Shown: piece by piece, positions 24,921 to 36,323 of the stretch
Layout of the letters: every line of letters begins with the position of its first letter
Numbering within the stretch: position 1 is the first letter of the stretch
Assembly: GCA_023105745.1 (NCBI GenBank)
Contig: JALGQZ010000002.1
Location: 77,107,285 to 77,171,284 of the forward strand
Length of the DNA: 64,000 bases
Direction: 5' to 3'
Origin: Austropuccinia psidii
Lineage: Eukaryota > Basidiomycota > Pucciniomycetes > Pucciniales > Sphaerophragmiaceae
Notes under the pieces: generated by a model
Told to the model about the DNA's origin: nothing
Database searches by the model: none
Seen by the model: the letters and a program-made list of their open reading frames with translations, nothing else
Translations under genes and position numbers: made by a program

Positions 24921-25025
24921 AATGTAAGGTTTGACTATGAAACAATAAGTAAAAATTACTAATTTATTACTTATTGTACTCTGAATGTCCTTATGAAGTG
25001 AATAAATAAGATTAAGAAATATAAT

Positions 25026-25110
25026 AATAATAAATAATTATTATTATTATGGCGTAAAATAATTATTATTATTATGGCGTAAAATAATTATTATTATTAT
25101 GGCGTAAAAT
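25026..25110. repeat. 25-bp tandem unit, three copies, in the 5' LTR of B
   Basis: GGCGTAAAAT followed by an AATTATT-rich run recurs at 25051, 25076 and 25101. The 3' LTR has one copy (near 16369). Copy-number change between otherwise near-identical LTRs. Confidence 0.8.
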
Positions 25111-25723
25111 AATTATATTATTAAATAAATATAATAATATAATTTATATTATGAAAATATAATATAATAAATAAATATATTAATATAAAATAATTAATAT
25201 ATTTAAAAAAAGCTCTTTATTATTGTTACCAACAAATAATAAAGGCGTAAAGAATTGTTTTTTATTAATAAAAAACAATTAATAACAATAATATTACTAA
25301 TATTAAAGTTATGAATTAATATAAATACTATTTATATTAATTAAAGAATTATTAAGAGAGTAATAATAGAGAAATTATTATAATAAGAGAAAATAACCTA
25401 CTTTTAACACTTAATATAATAATTTTGAAGTATTTTATGCCAAAAAATATAAATACAACCTTTTCAAATTGTATTTACAATAAAAATAAAGAAAATTACA
25501 AATTATTCTGGATTTTTACGTGGAAATGAGTTATTAGAGAGATTTTTTAACAAAAACAATTAAATAAATGATTTAATCACGTCAAAATAGATGATTATAG
25601 CAAGGTGGTCTTTAGTCTTTAATAATATAACAGTTTTATATATAAAGAATAAAGAAATTACCTTTGATTTAATTGATTTAATGTTTTTGATGCGTCTGAG
25701 GGGTAAATAGAGTAAAAAGAGCT

Positions 25724-25733
25724 CTATTTATAG
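25724..25733 (-). promoter_or_regulatory. TATA box of the 5' LTR of B
   Basis: The minus strand reads CTATAAATAGAGCTC, a strong TATA element, followed downstream by a TTTACTCTATTTACC segment where transcription could start. It is conserved in the other B-type LTR at 16990-16999. The solo LTR has it altered near 34665. Confidence 0.6.
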
Positions 25734-27002
25734 TAAATACCTCCCTCCTAGAGTCCAACAGGCTTCTAGTAGACGTGTACTGATCATATCCACTGGAATT
25801 GATCAATATTTTAAGGCTTGAGGGTGATTACATCATGATCAAACCATATTGCATCATTATTACACCATTATTTAGAGTTATCACTGTAACTCTAAGTTTG
25901 ATGACATCAGAGGCTTGGCAGAACCCCAAATTTCGTGTATTTTATTAGTTTTAATCATAAACTAATAGTATTCACCAATTTTATCACTCTTAAGACTGTT
26001 AAACTTAATTTAAGGTTACAGTATGTGATCATAACAGCTCAATTTAAGCTCAAACTTTGATCCTCAATAACTTTTAAGGTTTTCACGCTACAGCAATTCA
26101 GAGAGTGAATTCTGATAGCCTGAAATAACTTTATTATGCTGCCAAGAGCTTTTCATTACATCATCAAAACTCTAATTTTGATGATTTTTCTTGTAACTCA
26201 TCTTTTCTGTCGAAATTCAATATTTTAAACTTCAAACCTTGATTTCAGGGGGTTATACCCTGAATTTAATAATAAACATTACGTCATTCTTCTCGAATAA
26301 ACTAGTAGAATCCAACTGTATACTTTTTTTTAAGTTTGGACTACTTTCACAACAAAGTGGTCAACAGCTCTGTTGATTTTTATCAATATTTCCTCATAAG
26401 TCTTAACCTTGTTTATAATTTGCAAAATAAAGCTCATATATGTGTTCTTACAGTAATTACGTGGTAACTTTATTTTTGGTTCATCATTCTAGCATGTATA
26501 GTTTAGAAGATATTAGCTATGATCCCTGAATATATGCGTTGACCAAAAAAGTGCATATATTTAGGATAATTCTTTAAGTATTGATTTTGGGAATTAGCTT
26601 ATTAATTGTTTTATATGTGTATTTTTGTGGGGAATCCACTGGTACAATTTATTTCACATGTTGTTTCATTAGTTTCTGAGATAAATAAGTTTTTATGGTT
26701 TTTATAAGGTATTATACCTTATAATTCCTTAAATATTGACTTTACAGATATGCCATAAAAATGGTATATGTGTATTTTTCCATGGGGAATCCAATGGTAT
26801 AATTTGTTTTACATTTTGATTCATTGGTTTTTAAGTTAAACCAATTTTAGTACCAATTTATGGTATTTTTTGTATATTTGAGTAATTATTTTTAGTGTAT
26901 AATTATTCTAATTAATTTTAATATAATTATATTAAAGGTATAATTATTCTGAGTTTTTTTTGTGACCTTATTGGGTATGTGGTCATATCTCAAAGGCTCA
27001 CA

Positions 27003-28539
27003 ATTTGGCCCCTTCTGGTGCTCTATGGCATTTTGGCCATATCACTCTTCCCTAGCCTTTTATGGCCTCAGGCCATATCCTGCCATCCTTGGCCTCCCTG
27101 GCCAATTCTTCCATATCCCCAACCCCCAGGTCTTTAACCTTGTTTTTGGGCCTGGGGGTGTCCTTTTGTGTCCTAGGGGGTTCTGGGCCCTCTAGCCAGA
27201 GCCAGCCCTTCTGGGCCACCCCTTTTCATTAGGGGGTCTAGGGCCTAAATGGCCTTTTTGGGCCATTTAGGCCCCCTACAGCTTCTACGGTCCGTGGGCC
27301 ATAATCACAGTCCATGGTCAGTGGGCCAATTAGGCCCCTTTTGGCCTAATCCAATGAGGCCAAAAGGGGACAAAGGGGGATTCCCCTTAGCCCCCAAGGC
27401 CAGGTGGTTCCCAAACCACAATTGGGCCCACCTGAGCCAAATTTGGCCCCAAAATGGCCATAAAGACCCTCAGGACCCAATTTTGGCCAATAACCACCAT
27501 GGACCATTTTTCAGCCCATTTCCTCTGGCAGCCACCAGAGGCCACCAGATCAGCTCAGTTCAAGCTTTCTTCTCACCTTAAGGGGAATTCTTTCACCCCT
27601 CCATGCACCCCATACTCAAGGTTGCAGGAGTGGTGCATATATGGTGTTATATACCATTATGCACCATTTTTTCTCAGAAATTTAATGGTGACATTTTCAG
27701 GACCCAATTCCATCTTTCCAAATCAAGGTCCCAAAGTCCAAAGCCCATTTCAAAGGAGGACTTCTCAACTCATCAGTCTGGCAATCCATGGGGTCAATCA
27801 GAAGACCATTCAAGGATCCCAATCATCTGGCCCTGCAGGAGTTGGGTTGGGAACTTCATTCAGGATTATTCCAAGGGCTATTCTCAGAGGTTATACATTC
27901 TTTCAATCAGTTTTCAAGGCATCAAGTATTTCAATACTCCTTGGACAACTCAATTGGTCCATACAGGCTTCAATCAATCAACCTGTATGTACTTGGCACA
28001 ATTGGGCCAATTCATATTCCACTGTGGGAATTCAGTAAAACAGTTCAAATTTCAATATGGCAAGATCTTTATTGACCCAATTAAGACAATACAGCTGGTG
28101 ACTCACCTTTCATTATCAGTCTTTCAGCTTTTCACATATAATGGCCACCTTTCAGAACCTGGGGACTTTCTCCCCAGTTAATTAATATATTGGATTTATG
28201 TTTATCTTTATTTTCTTTTACTTTATGAAAGTTAATACTGATAATCTTAAGTCAGTCATTCAGAACCCTTTCCTTTTTCTTCCTTGCCTGTCAGTGGATA
28301 TTGGTGGTCATATCCTTTACTAATTCCATTTCCTTTTTGGCAGGTTGAAACAGTGAATTGAGGATTCACTTGGTTGGCTTCTTATCTTTTCTTTTATCTT
28401 TTGCATACTTGTCTTTTCCCTTATTCTTCTTTAAAGAAATTTAATCTTTATTATTTCTCATATCCTTTGGAGCCCTCCAAGTGAGTTCTTGATTCCTGAG
28501 TGCCAGGCCACTCTTGCTTCCATAAGAGCCCCCGTCAAA
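27003..28539 (+). repeat. Remainder of the 5' LTR of element D
   Basis: Continues the LTR after the B insertion, in step with 47342-48788. It is GC-rich and full of GGCC in its first 540 bp. The last bases read GCCCCCGTCAAA where the 3' LTR reads GCCCCTGTGACA, so the terminus is mutated. Long open frames inside (for example 27249-27581 and 27454-28181) are by-products of this composition and I do not call them genes. Confidence 0.9.
28159..28187 (+). promoter_or_regulatory. LTR hairpin and self-complementary segment of element D
   Basis: CTGGGGA-CTTTC-TCCCCAG (28159-28177) forms a perfect 7-bp hairpin. Its last bases start AGTTAATTAATA (28176-28187), which is complementary to the leader just inside the LTR. 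CATATAA lies about 40 bases upstream. The same arrangement is found in E. Confidence 0.55.
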
Positions 28540-29241
28540 TTGTATTAATTAGATTATAATTTTTCTTCCGTTCATTCATTCTTATTTTAATTCATTCATT
28601 TCACTTCATCAAAATTATGACTCTTTAACGTTTTATGATCTTATGATTTATTTGTCACCTCTCAATTTTCTCTCATTCATTCTTCATTCTGAAAATTGAA
28701 AGCTGACCCCAATTTTATCCTTTGTTTCTCCTTTTTGAAATCTCCTCTCATTTTCATCTTCATCCAATTCATCAAATACTTTGTATTCAGGCCCTCATTA
28801 TTGAAATTCAAATTGATCTTATTATCATTCAGACATGTCCTCACATCCAGATTCATATTTGATCTGTTTTTCAACAATTTTGATTTTTTCAAGAAGATTT
28901 CACTTCATTTTGATTTTTGACTGATTTATTTGACATAAGTTGACATTGACTTCAAGATAATTGATTGACCTGAAGATTTTATTGATTTTTCTGATTTTTC
29001 ACATCAAGAATTTTGACATAAATTGATTTGCCTCAAGAATTCAATTTGATTGATTGATTTTCTCAGAGATCTTGATTTTGAATTGATTTGACATTTTATT
29101 TTGATTGATTGATTCATTTCGATTCATCGATTATTTATTTTTCCTCAAGATTTGATTTTGATTTGAACTTCAAGACTATTTTGGTTTTGCCTCAAGTTTT
29201 TATTCAAGTTTTGATTATCTTCATTTAAATTTTAATTTTAT
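28540..29241 (+). other. Leader of element D with self-priming site and TTGATT repeats
   Basis: No tRNA-like site follows the LTR. Instead 28541-28554 (TGTATTAATTAGAT) is largely complementary to the LTR segment at 28176-28189. The rest is T-rich and low-complexity, with at least 15 TTGATT hexamers between about 28880 and 29220, interspersed with CTCAAGA. The leader of E has the same style. No gene seen. Confidence 0.6.
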
Positions 29242-30576
29242 TTGATCAAGCCACTCCAACACTCACCTCCTGCAAGACAGACAAGATCTCAGGCTGTTCT
29301 AACTCCTACTCCAAGAGTTCCTCTTGATGGGACCCCAGCAGTTCCACCACTGAAGGCCCAATTAGACAGAGGACCAATCAAGGAGGGAGCAGCACCATCC
29401 AGGAAGGAAGGAAGAGTGCCAAGAAGATCCAATTCTTTGTCAGGAGTAGTTGGCGGTTTTCCAGGCATGTCAAGGACTACTTTCAGAGGTCCAGGTGAAG
29501 ACAGTGAAGAGGAGGAGGAGAATTCTGTGGAAGAGGAAGAGTCTTATGGCACTGAGGCTGCTCCTGCTCCTGTGGAAACATCTGAAGGCACCAGAGGACC
29601 AACTCTAGCCCAGTCTGATCAGCCTGTCTCTCACCAGACTGAACCATCCTTTTTGGCCATCATGCAGCAAATGAACCAAATTATGGCCAATCTTCAAGCT
29701 GCTGCATCTTCTGAAGTTTCCAGACCACCAGCCTTCAAGACTACATCTATGAAGGCACCGGAATGTTTTGATGGGACTCAACCCTTCAAATTCAGAAGTT
29801 TCATTCAGTCCTGTCAGCTTATTTTTCATAATGACCCAGAAAATTTCTCTCAAGACAGAAAGAAAGTTCTTTATGCTACTTCATTCTTAGTTGGTAGGGC
29901 TGCAAAGTGGATTGAGCCTTATCCTTCCAATCTCACTAAACAAGACTCAAGTTATCTTCTCAATTCATGGCCATTGTTTGAATCCCAGCTCTTCACTTTA
30001 TTTGGGGACCCAAATGAAGTTAGAAAAACTGAAGCAGAGTTGTATGGCCTTACAATGAAAGAAGGTGGGAATGTTACCTTATACATCGCTGATTTCAGGA
30101 GTTTGGTTTCAAGAATTGGAGATTGGGGTGGAAGGGTTCTTATTCATCATTTCAGGAAGGGTTTGGCCTCCAGCATTCTGGATCAATTGCCCTCCCATCC
30201 TTCAAATATTGATTCTCTTAAAGACTTAATGTACGTCAGCCTGGAACTTGATACCAGGTACCATGATAGGAAAAAGGAGAGTAATCATCATCAAGAGAAG
30301 AAGACTGAAGCCTCAAAGTAAAACTCTTCTCATAATGAAAATTCTTCAACATCAATTAATAAGAAGAAGAATTTTCATTCTCAAAAGTGGGACAAGCCCC
30401 ATTCTTCCTTGTTGAATAAGGACTTCAAGTTGAAATGTTCTGAAAAAGAAAGAAGAATCAAGGAGGGCTTGTGTACTTACTGTGGTGGGAAGCATAGTCT
30501 TGATTCCTGTGTCAAAAGGCCTCAAAACAAGCTTACCCAACCGTCAGGTAGTTTTCCCAGCCAGGGAAAAGCCTGA
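29242..30576 (+). pseudogene. gag of element D
   Basis: Parallel to the intact gag of E: proline-rich, acidic N-terminus (EEEEENSVEEEESYG), a capsid-type Gag domain (FIQSCQLIFHNDPENFSQDRKK..., LFTLFGDPNEVRK, YIADFRSLVSRIGDWG; about 29760-30270) and a nucleocapsid knuckle CTYCGGKHSLDSC (C-x2-C-x3-H-x4-C, near 30474). The start codon of E is replaced (ATGATG becomes TTGATC) and a stop at 30319-30321 splits the Gag domain from the knuckle. The frame ends at TGA 30574-30576, three bases after a slippery heptamer. Confidence 0.9.
30564..30570 (+). promoter_or_regulatory. -1 ribosomal frameshift heptamer, element D
   Basis: G GGA AAA in the gag frame (codons GGA 30565, AAA 30568), followed by GCC and the gag stop TGA. 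The pol frame is -1 and open across this point. The identical heptamer and spacing occur in E at 43649-43655. Confidence 0.7.
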
Positions 30577-33500
30577 GTGAATATCATGTTGTGTTCAATG
30601 GTCTTCACTGTTTTCCATCCAGAGCACAATTGTGCATTCTTAACACTAATGTCAAGAATTCTCTTAAATTTTTTGTTTTTTCTTCCCTTTCTGATGTTTT
30701 TTACAGTATTCTCATTGAATCTGGTGCTACACATTCATTTATTGCAAAGCAGTTTGTTCACAAGTACTCATTGACTATGTCAGAACTTCCAGAGAAGATT
30801 ACTCTTATCACTTTGGACTCCTCTGAGTCCCCTTCATTATTTGTGACTCGCCATACCAAATGTATGGTTGAGCTCCCTTCCTTCACAAGCTTTGAATGGG
30901 ACTTTTTATTCATTGATACTCCCAAGGGAGAAGACCTGATATTGGGCTTTGACTGTCTAAAGCATTTCAATTCTTCTATTGATTGGAGGAAAGGGCTGAT
31001 CACCTTTAATGCTGATCATAAGGACTATTCTGATCCTTCTAAATCTTTCTGTAATTACTTTTCCTCTGCCAAATCATGTGCAGCTCTGTTTGGTGAGTCT
31101 AGAACACCATCATTTCCATCTTCTGTCCATATTCCTTCCATAAATTCCCCTCAGTCATTACCATTATCTGGAGATGAAGTCTTCAAAGAGATTCAAAATG
31201 TTGGAGAATATAATTCTGTATCTTCACTTCATCTCTTCTTTGGAAATATGGACCTTCCTCCTTCATCTTATCATGACTCCCTGGAGGAGTTGTGGGATGA
31301 AGAGGAAGAGCCAGAAGAAACAGAAACCGTGATGAAGGTTGTTCCTCCTACTTATCACCAATATTTGGATGTATTCTCCAAGGTGAAAGTAGAGAAACTT
31401 CCTCCTCACTGCACCTGTGATCATCATATCAAGCTGGAGGGGTCTCTACCTCCAGTTGGGGTGATCTACTCTTTATCCAAACAAGAGTTTGATACACTCA
31501 GGGCCTACATTTCAGAGAATATAGAGAAAGGTTTCATCCAGCCAAGCTCCTCCTCAACAGGAGAACCTGTCCTCTTTGTCAAAAAGAAAGATGGTGGCCT
31601 CTGTTTGTGTGTTGATTACCGCAAACTCAATGCTGTTACTAGGAAGAACAAGTATCCTGTCCCTCCTATGAATCAGCTTCTCAATGTCTTTAATGGTTCT
31701 TCTATCTTCTCCAAGATTGACTTGCATGGTGCATATAACCTGCTCAGAATCAAGGAGGGTGATGAACATTTGACATGCTTCAGAACTAAATATGGCAGTT
31801 TTGAGTATATGGTTATGACATTTGGACTCACCAATGATCCTGCCTCTTTTCAGATTCTTTTCAATGATATTTTCCAAGATCGGCTTGATGTTTATGTTGT
31901 GGTTTATTTGGATGACATTATTGTCTTTTTCAAATCTGAGGAAGAACATGTCACTAATGTGTCCACTGTTCTTTCCAGACTCAGAGCCAATAACCTTTTT
32001 GCTAATGCTTCAAAGTGCCTATTTCATGTCTCTAGTGTATAATACCTTGGTTATGTTGTTTCTTCTAAAGGCCTCAAGATGGACCAAGCAAAGGTCCAGC
32101 AGATTCTCAATTGGCCACCACCAAGAAACCTCAAGGCTCCTCAATCATTCCTTGGCTTTGCCAACTTCTACTGCCGTTTAATCAAGAATTATTCAAAGAA
32201 GATCAGTTCACTCACCAGTTTCCTCAAGAAAGATTTGTGTTTTCCCTTCAATGAGGGAGCTCTCAGTCAGTTTCACAAACTCAAAGAGGCATTCACCACC
32301 TCTCCAATCCTTCTCTACCCACCATTGAAGAGACTGATGCATCAGATTATGCTTTGGGTGCTGTACTGAGTCAGGTCTCTGACTGAGGAAAACATCCCAT
32401 TGCATTCAACAGCCGCAAGCTTATCCCAGCAGGGCTCAATTATGAAATTCATGACAAGGAACTCCTTGGCATTGTATGGGCTCACAAGCGCTGGAGGGTT
32501 TTTCCTCTTTCACTGTCTTCCCCTTTTGAAGTTCTCACCGATCACTCTTCCCTTCAATACTTCATGACCTCCAAAGTACTCACTCACCGTCAAGCCTGTT
32601 GGGCTGAATTCCTTTCTGAATTTCATTTTTCAATCACTTACCGCCCTGGCCGCCTAGCTACTCTTCCGGATTCCTTATCACGTTGGGACGACGTCTATCG
32701 GGAGAGGGCGGAGGACTTCATCAGCAAGAATCCAATGAATTTTCAACAAATCATTAAGCAAGATGAAGTTCAACCCTCAAAATATTTTGCAGTCAAGGTG
32801 GAATCTTTTTCAAATCTGATTGATTCAATCCAGAAGAGATTATGGCAAGATCCTCAGTACAGAAGTATCCTTGAAGATTTGGGTAAAGGTAAATCTGTCC
32901 AAGATTATTCTCTTGATTCCTCTTCCCAACTTCTTCTCTTCAAACATTGGGTGGTGGTCCCAAATGACCCCACAATTCAACTCAGCATTCTTCAAAAGCA
33001 TCATGACTCTCCTCTAGCTGGACACACTGGCCAAGAGAAGACTCTCAAACTTGTCAAGCGGGATTTCCACTGGTCCAGAATGACTCAATTCATCAAGGAT
33101 TATGTTTCATCCTGTCAACAGTGTTCAAGAAACAAGAATATCCATCATAAAAAATTTGGACTCCTCAAACCTCTTCCAATTCCAAATGGTCCTTGGATTT
33201 GTCTTTCAATGGACTTCATCACTCAACTGCCACTGTCCAACTCATTTGACTCAATCCTTGTCATAGTGGACAGATTCTCAAAAAAGGCAGTTTTCATTCC
33301 AACAATTTCTTCAATCACTTCACTAGATTTGGCGCATTTATTCATCAAGAATATCCTTTCAAAGCATGGCCTTCCTTCAAGCATTGTCAGTGATAGAGGT
33401 CCCCTTTTTGTTTCTTCCTTTTGGACCAATCTTTGTCAGCAGCTCAAGATTTCAAGAGATCTGTCAACTGCTTACCATCCAGAAACTTATGGACAGACAG

Positions 33501-36246
33501 AGAGGGTAAATCAGATACTAGAACAGTATCTTTGGATGTATGTCAGTTATCATCAAGATGATTAGAACACCTGGTTTCCTCTGGGTGACTTTGCCTACAA
33601 TAATTCTGACCACTCTTCAACCAAGCAATTGCCTTTTTTCACTGTTTATGGAAGAAATCCACAATTTGACTCAGTTCACATCACTCAAGATACTCCTGCT
33701 GGAAAGTTATCAACAAAAATTCAATAAGTACAGCAAGATGTCAAGAGAGAACTTGAAGTTTCCATAAACCGGTTTAAGAGGTATGCAGATAAAAGTAGAG
33801 CAAGTCCACCTGTCGTCAATCCTGGTGACATGGTATGGCTTTCTTCCAAGAACATCAAATCAGCCATACCCACCAAAAAACTGTCTAAAAGATGGTTGGG
33901 TCCCTTTCCAATCTTGAATAAAGTCAGTACTCATGCTGTAAGGTTTGACTATGAAACAATAAGTAAAAATTACTAATATTTTACTTATTGTACTATGAAT
34001 GTCCTTATAAATGAAATAAATCAAATAAAAATAATTATAATAATAAACAATTATTATAATTATGGCATAAAATAATTATATTATCAAATAAATATAATAA
34101 TATAGTTTATATTATAAAATAAATATATTAATATAAGATCATTAATATATTTAAAAGCACTTTATTATTGCTACCAACAAATAATAAAGGCGTAAAGAAT
34201 AGTTTTTTATTAATAAAAACCAATTAATAACAATTATATCACCAATATTAAGGTTATAAATTAATATGAATACTATTTATATCAATTATAGAATTATTAA
34301 AAGTAATAATAGAGAAAAATTATTAAAATAAGAGAAATAAACTACTCTTAATGCTTAATATAATAGTTTTGAATAATTTTATGCCTAGAAATGTAGAGAA
34401 AACTTATTTTAATTTCAGTTTCAATAAAAGTTAAGAGAAATTACAAATTTTCTTGGTTTTACATGGAATTGAGGTTTTTAAGAGAAATTTAGACAAAACA
34501 GTTAAATAATTGCAATAACCATGTCAAAGATGAAAATTATTATAAGAGTATCTTTGGTCTTTGATAATATAAAAGTTTTATATATAAAGAATAAAGAAAT
34601 TACCTTTTTATTTAATGATTTAATGTTTTGTAAGCATCTGAGGGGGAAATAGAGTAAAAAGAGCTCTATTGATATTAAATTCCTTCCTCCTAGAGTCCAA
34701 CAGACTTCTAGTAGACGTGCACTGATCATATCCACTGGAATTGATCAATACTTCAAAGTTTGGTGATGATTACATCATGATCAAACCATCTTATCTCATT
34801 ATTATTCCATTATTTAGAGTTATCACTATATCTCTAAGTTTGATGGCGTCAAGGCTTGGAAAAACCCCAAAATTTGTGGATTTTATTAGTTTTAATCATA
34901 AACTAACAGTATTCACCAATTGTATCACTCATATGACTGTTAAGCTTAATTTAAGGCTACAGTGAGTGATCATAAATGACAAATTAAGCTTAAACTTTGA
35001 TCCTTAATAACTTTGAAGTTTTACACGCTACAGCAATTCAAAAAGTTAATTCTGATAGCTTGGCATAACCCTATTATGCCTCCAAGAGCATTTTATTACA
35101 TCATCAAAACTCTATCTTTGATTATTTTTCTTGTAACTCATCTTTTCTGTCGAAATTTAATATTTTAAACTTCAAACCTGGATTTCAAGGGGTTATACCT
35201 TGAATATTATAATAAAAAATACATCATTATTCACGAATGAGCCATTAGAATCCAACTGTCCACTTTTTTCTAAGTTTGGACTACTTTCACAACAAAGTGG
35301 TCAACAGCTCTATTGATTTTAATCAATAATCCCTTACAGGTTTTAACCTTGTTTATAACTTGTGAAATAAAGTTCATTTCTGTATTTCAACAGTAACTAC
35401 GAGATGACTTTATTTTTGGTTCATCACTCTATCATTCATATTTCAAAAGATATTAGCTAAAATCCTTGAATATATGCGTTGACCAAAAAAGTGCATATAT
35501 TCAGCTTAACTCCTTAAGTATTGACTTTGGAGATTAGCTTCTTAATTGTTTTATGTGTGGATGTTTATGGGAAATCCAATGGTACCATTCATTTTACATG
35601 TTGTTTCATTGGTATTTGAAATAATTAAGTATTTATGTTTTTTATAAGATATTATTACTTATAACTCATTCAATATTGACTTTACAGATATGCCATAAAA
35701 ATGGTATATGTGTATTTTACCATGGGAAATCCAATGGTATAATTTATTTCACATGTCTATTCATTGTTTGTTAAGTTAAAACAAGTTTTATGCCAATTTA
35801 TGCCACTTTTGTAGTTTTAAGGTAATTAATTTTAATGTATAATTATTTTGAATATTTCTTGTGACCTTTTTGGGTATGTGGTCATATCTCAAAGGTTCAA
35901 ACATGCTTACCACCTCAAGCTTCCATCTCAATGGAAATCCATCCACCCAGTCCTCCATATTTCACTTTTGGGACCAGTCAAGACATCAACAATCCCAAAT
36001 TGGCATCAAGAGCCTCCTCCTCCAATCATCATTGAAGAAGAAGAGGAATGGGAAGTCTCTCAAATACTGAATTCAAAGCTCAGAAGAAGAAATTTATGGT
36101 ATCTGGTGGAATGGAAAGGTTTCAGTCAAGACTCAGAAAGATCCACATGGGAACCAGCTGAAAACCTCAAGAATTGTCCTGAACTCTTCAAAGATTTTCA
36201 TTCTTTTTATCCTGACAAGCCAGGACCCAATTCTTCAAAATCTTGA
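30577..36246 (+). pseudogene. pol of element D with chromodomain, interrupted
   Basis: Order: protease (motif E-S-G-A instead of D-S-G-A, near 30718), RT (LCVDYRKLN, MTFGLTNDPASFQ, YLDD near 31905), RNase H (TDASDYALGAVLSQ near 32330), integrase with HHDSPLAGH and CQQC, MDFITQLP, SDRGPLF and ERVNQILEQY, then a C-terminal chromodomain (WYLVEWKGFSQDSERSTWEPAENL, near 36090-36170). Stops at 32040, near 32384, 33563 and 33725, and a frameshift near 32320, break it. A solo LTR with its duplication (33932-35906) splits the part between integrase and chromodomain. In the integrase, HPETDG reads HPETYG. The frame starts in -1 relative to gag. Confidence 0.9.
33937..35901 (-). repeat. Solo LTR of the B family inside pol of D
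   Basis: About 1965 bp, beginning TGTAAGGTTTGACTATG on the plus strand as the B LTRs do and ending GGTTCAAA (mutated from GGCTCACA). CATGC at 33932-33936 is repeated at 35902-35906. No internal region remains, so a full element was probably removed by recombination between its LTRs. It is visibly more diverged than the B pair. Confidence 0.92.
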
Positions 36247-36323
36247 ATTTTTATGATGCTTGGTGGGGAGAGGAATTACCAAAAGTAAGTCCCACTCCTG
36301 GTATGCACCTTTAGGGGTATTCT
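36247..36323 (+). other. 3' UTR of element D, first part
   Basis: Follows the pol stop and contains one GTAAGT cassette (GGTGCTTGGTGGGGA, then AAAAGTAAGTCCC near 36281). It ends at ATTCT, the target of E, and continues at 46538. Confidence 0.7.

Larger units (their letters stand above)
16241..27002 (-). mobile_element. Element B: nearly intact Ty3/Gypsy element inserted in the LTR of D
   Basis: LTRs 16241-18267 (3') and 24923-27002 (5') flank a single long gag-pol. Target-site duplication ATTTG at 16236-16240 and 27003-27007. A tRNA-type primer-binding site lies inside the 5' LTR and a purine tract before the 3' LTR. The two LTRs look nearly identical apart from a 25-bp repeat that is single in one and triple in the other, so the insertion is recent. 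Only one nonsense codon is seen in pol. Confidence 0.95.
24923..27002 (-). repeat. 5' LTR of element B (2080 bp)
   Basis: Matches 16241-18267 base for base over long stretches, with the same termini. The 53-bp length excess is mainly two extra copies of a 25-bp unit around 25030-25110. It ends at 27002, followed by the duplicated ATTTG. Confidence 0.93.

Noticed and set aside
27249..28181. Several overlapping open frames of 95-194 codons, repeated at 47269-48337
   Set aside because: They lie inside the LTRs of D, in several frames at once, and the two LTR copies do not keep the same frames. Their openness follows from the GC-rich composition.
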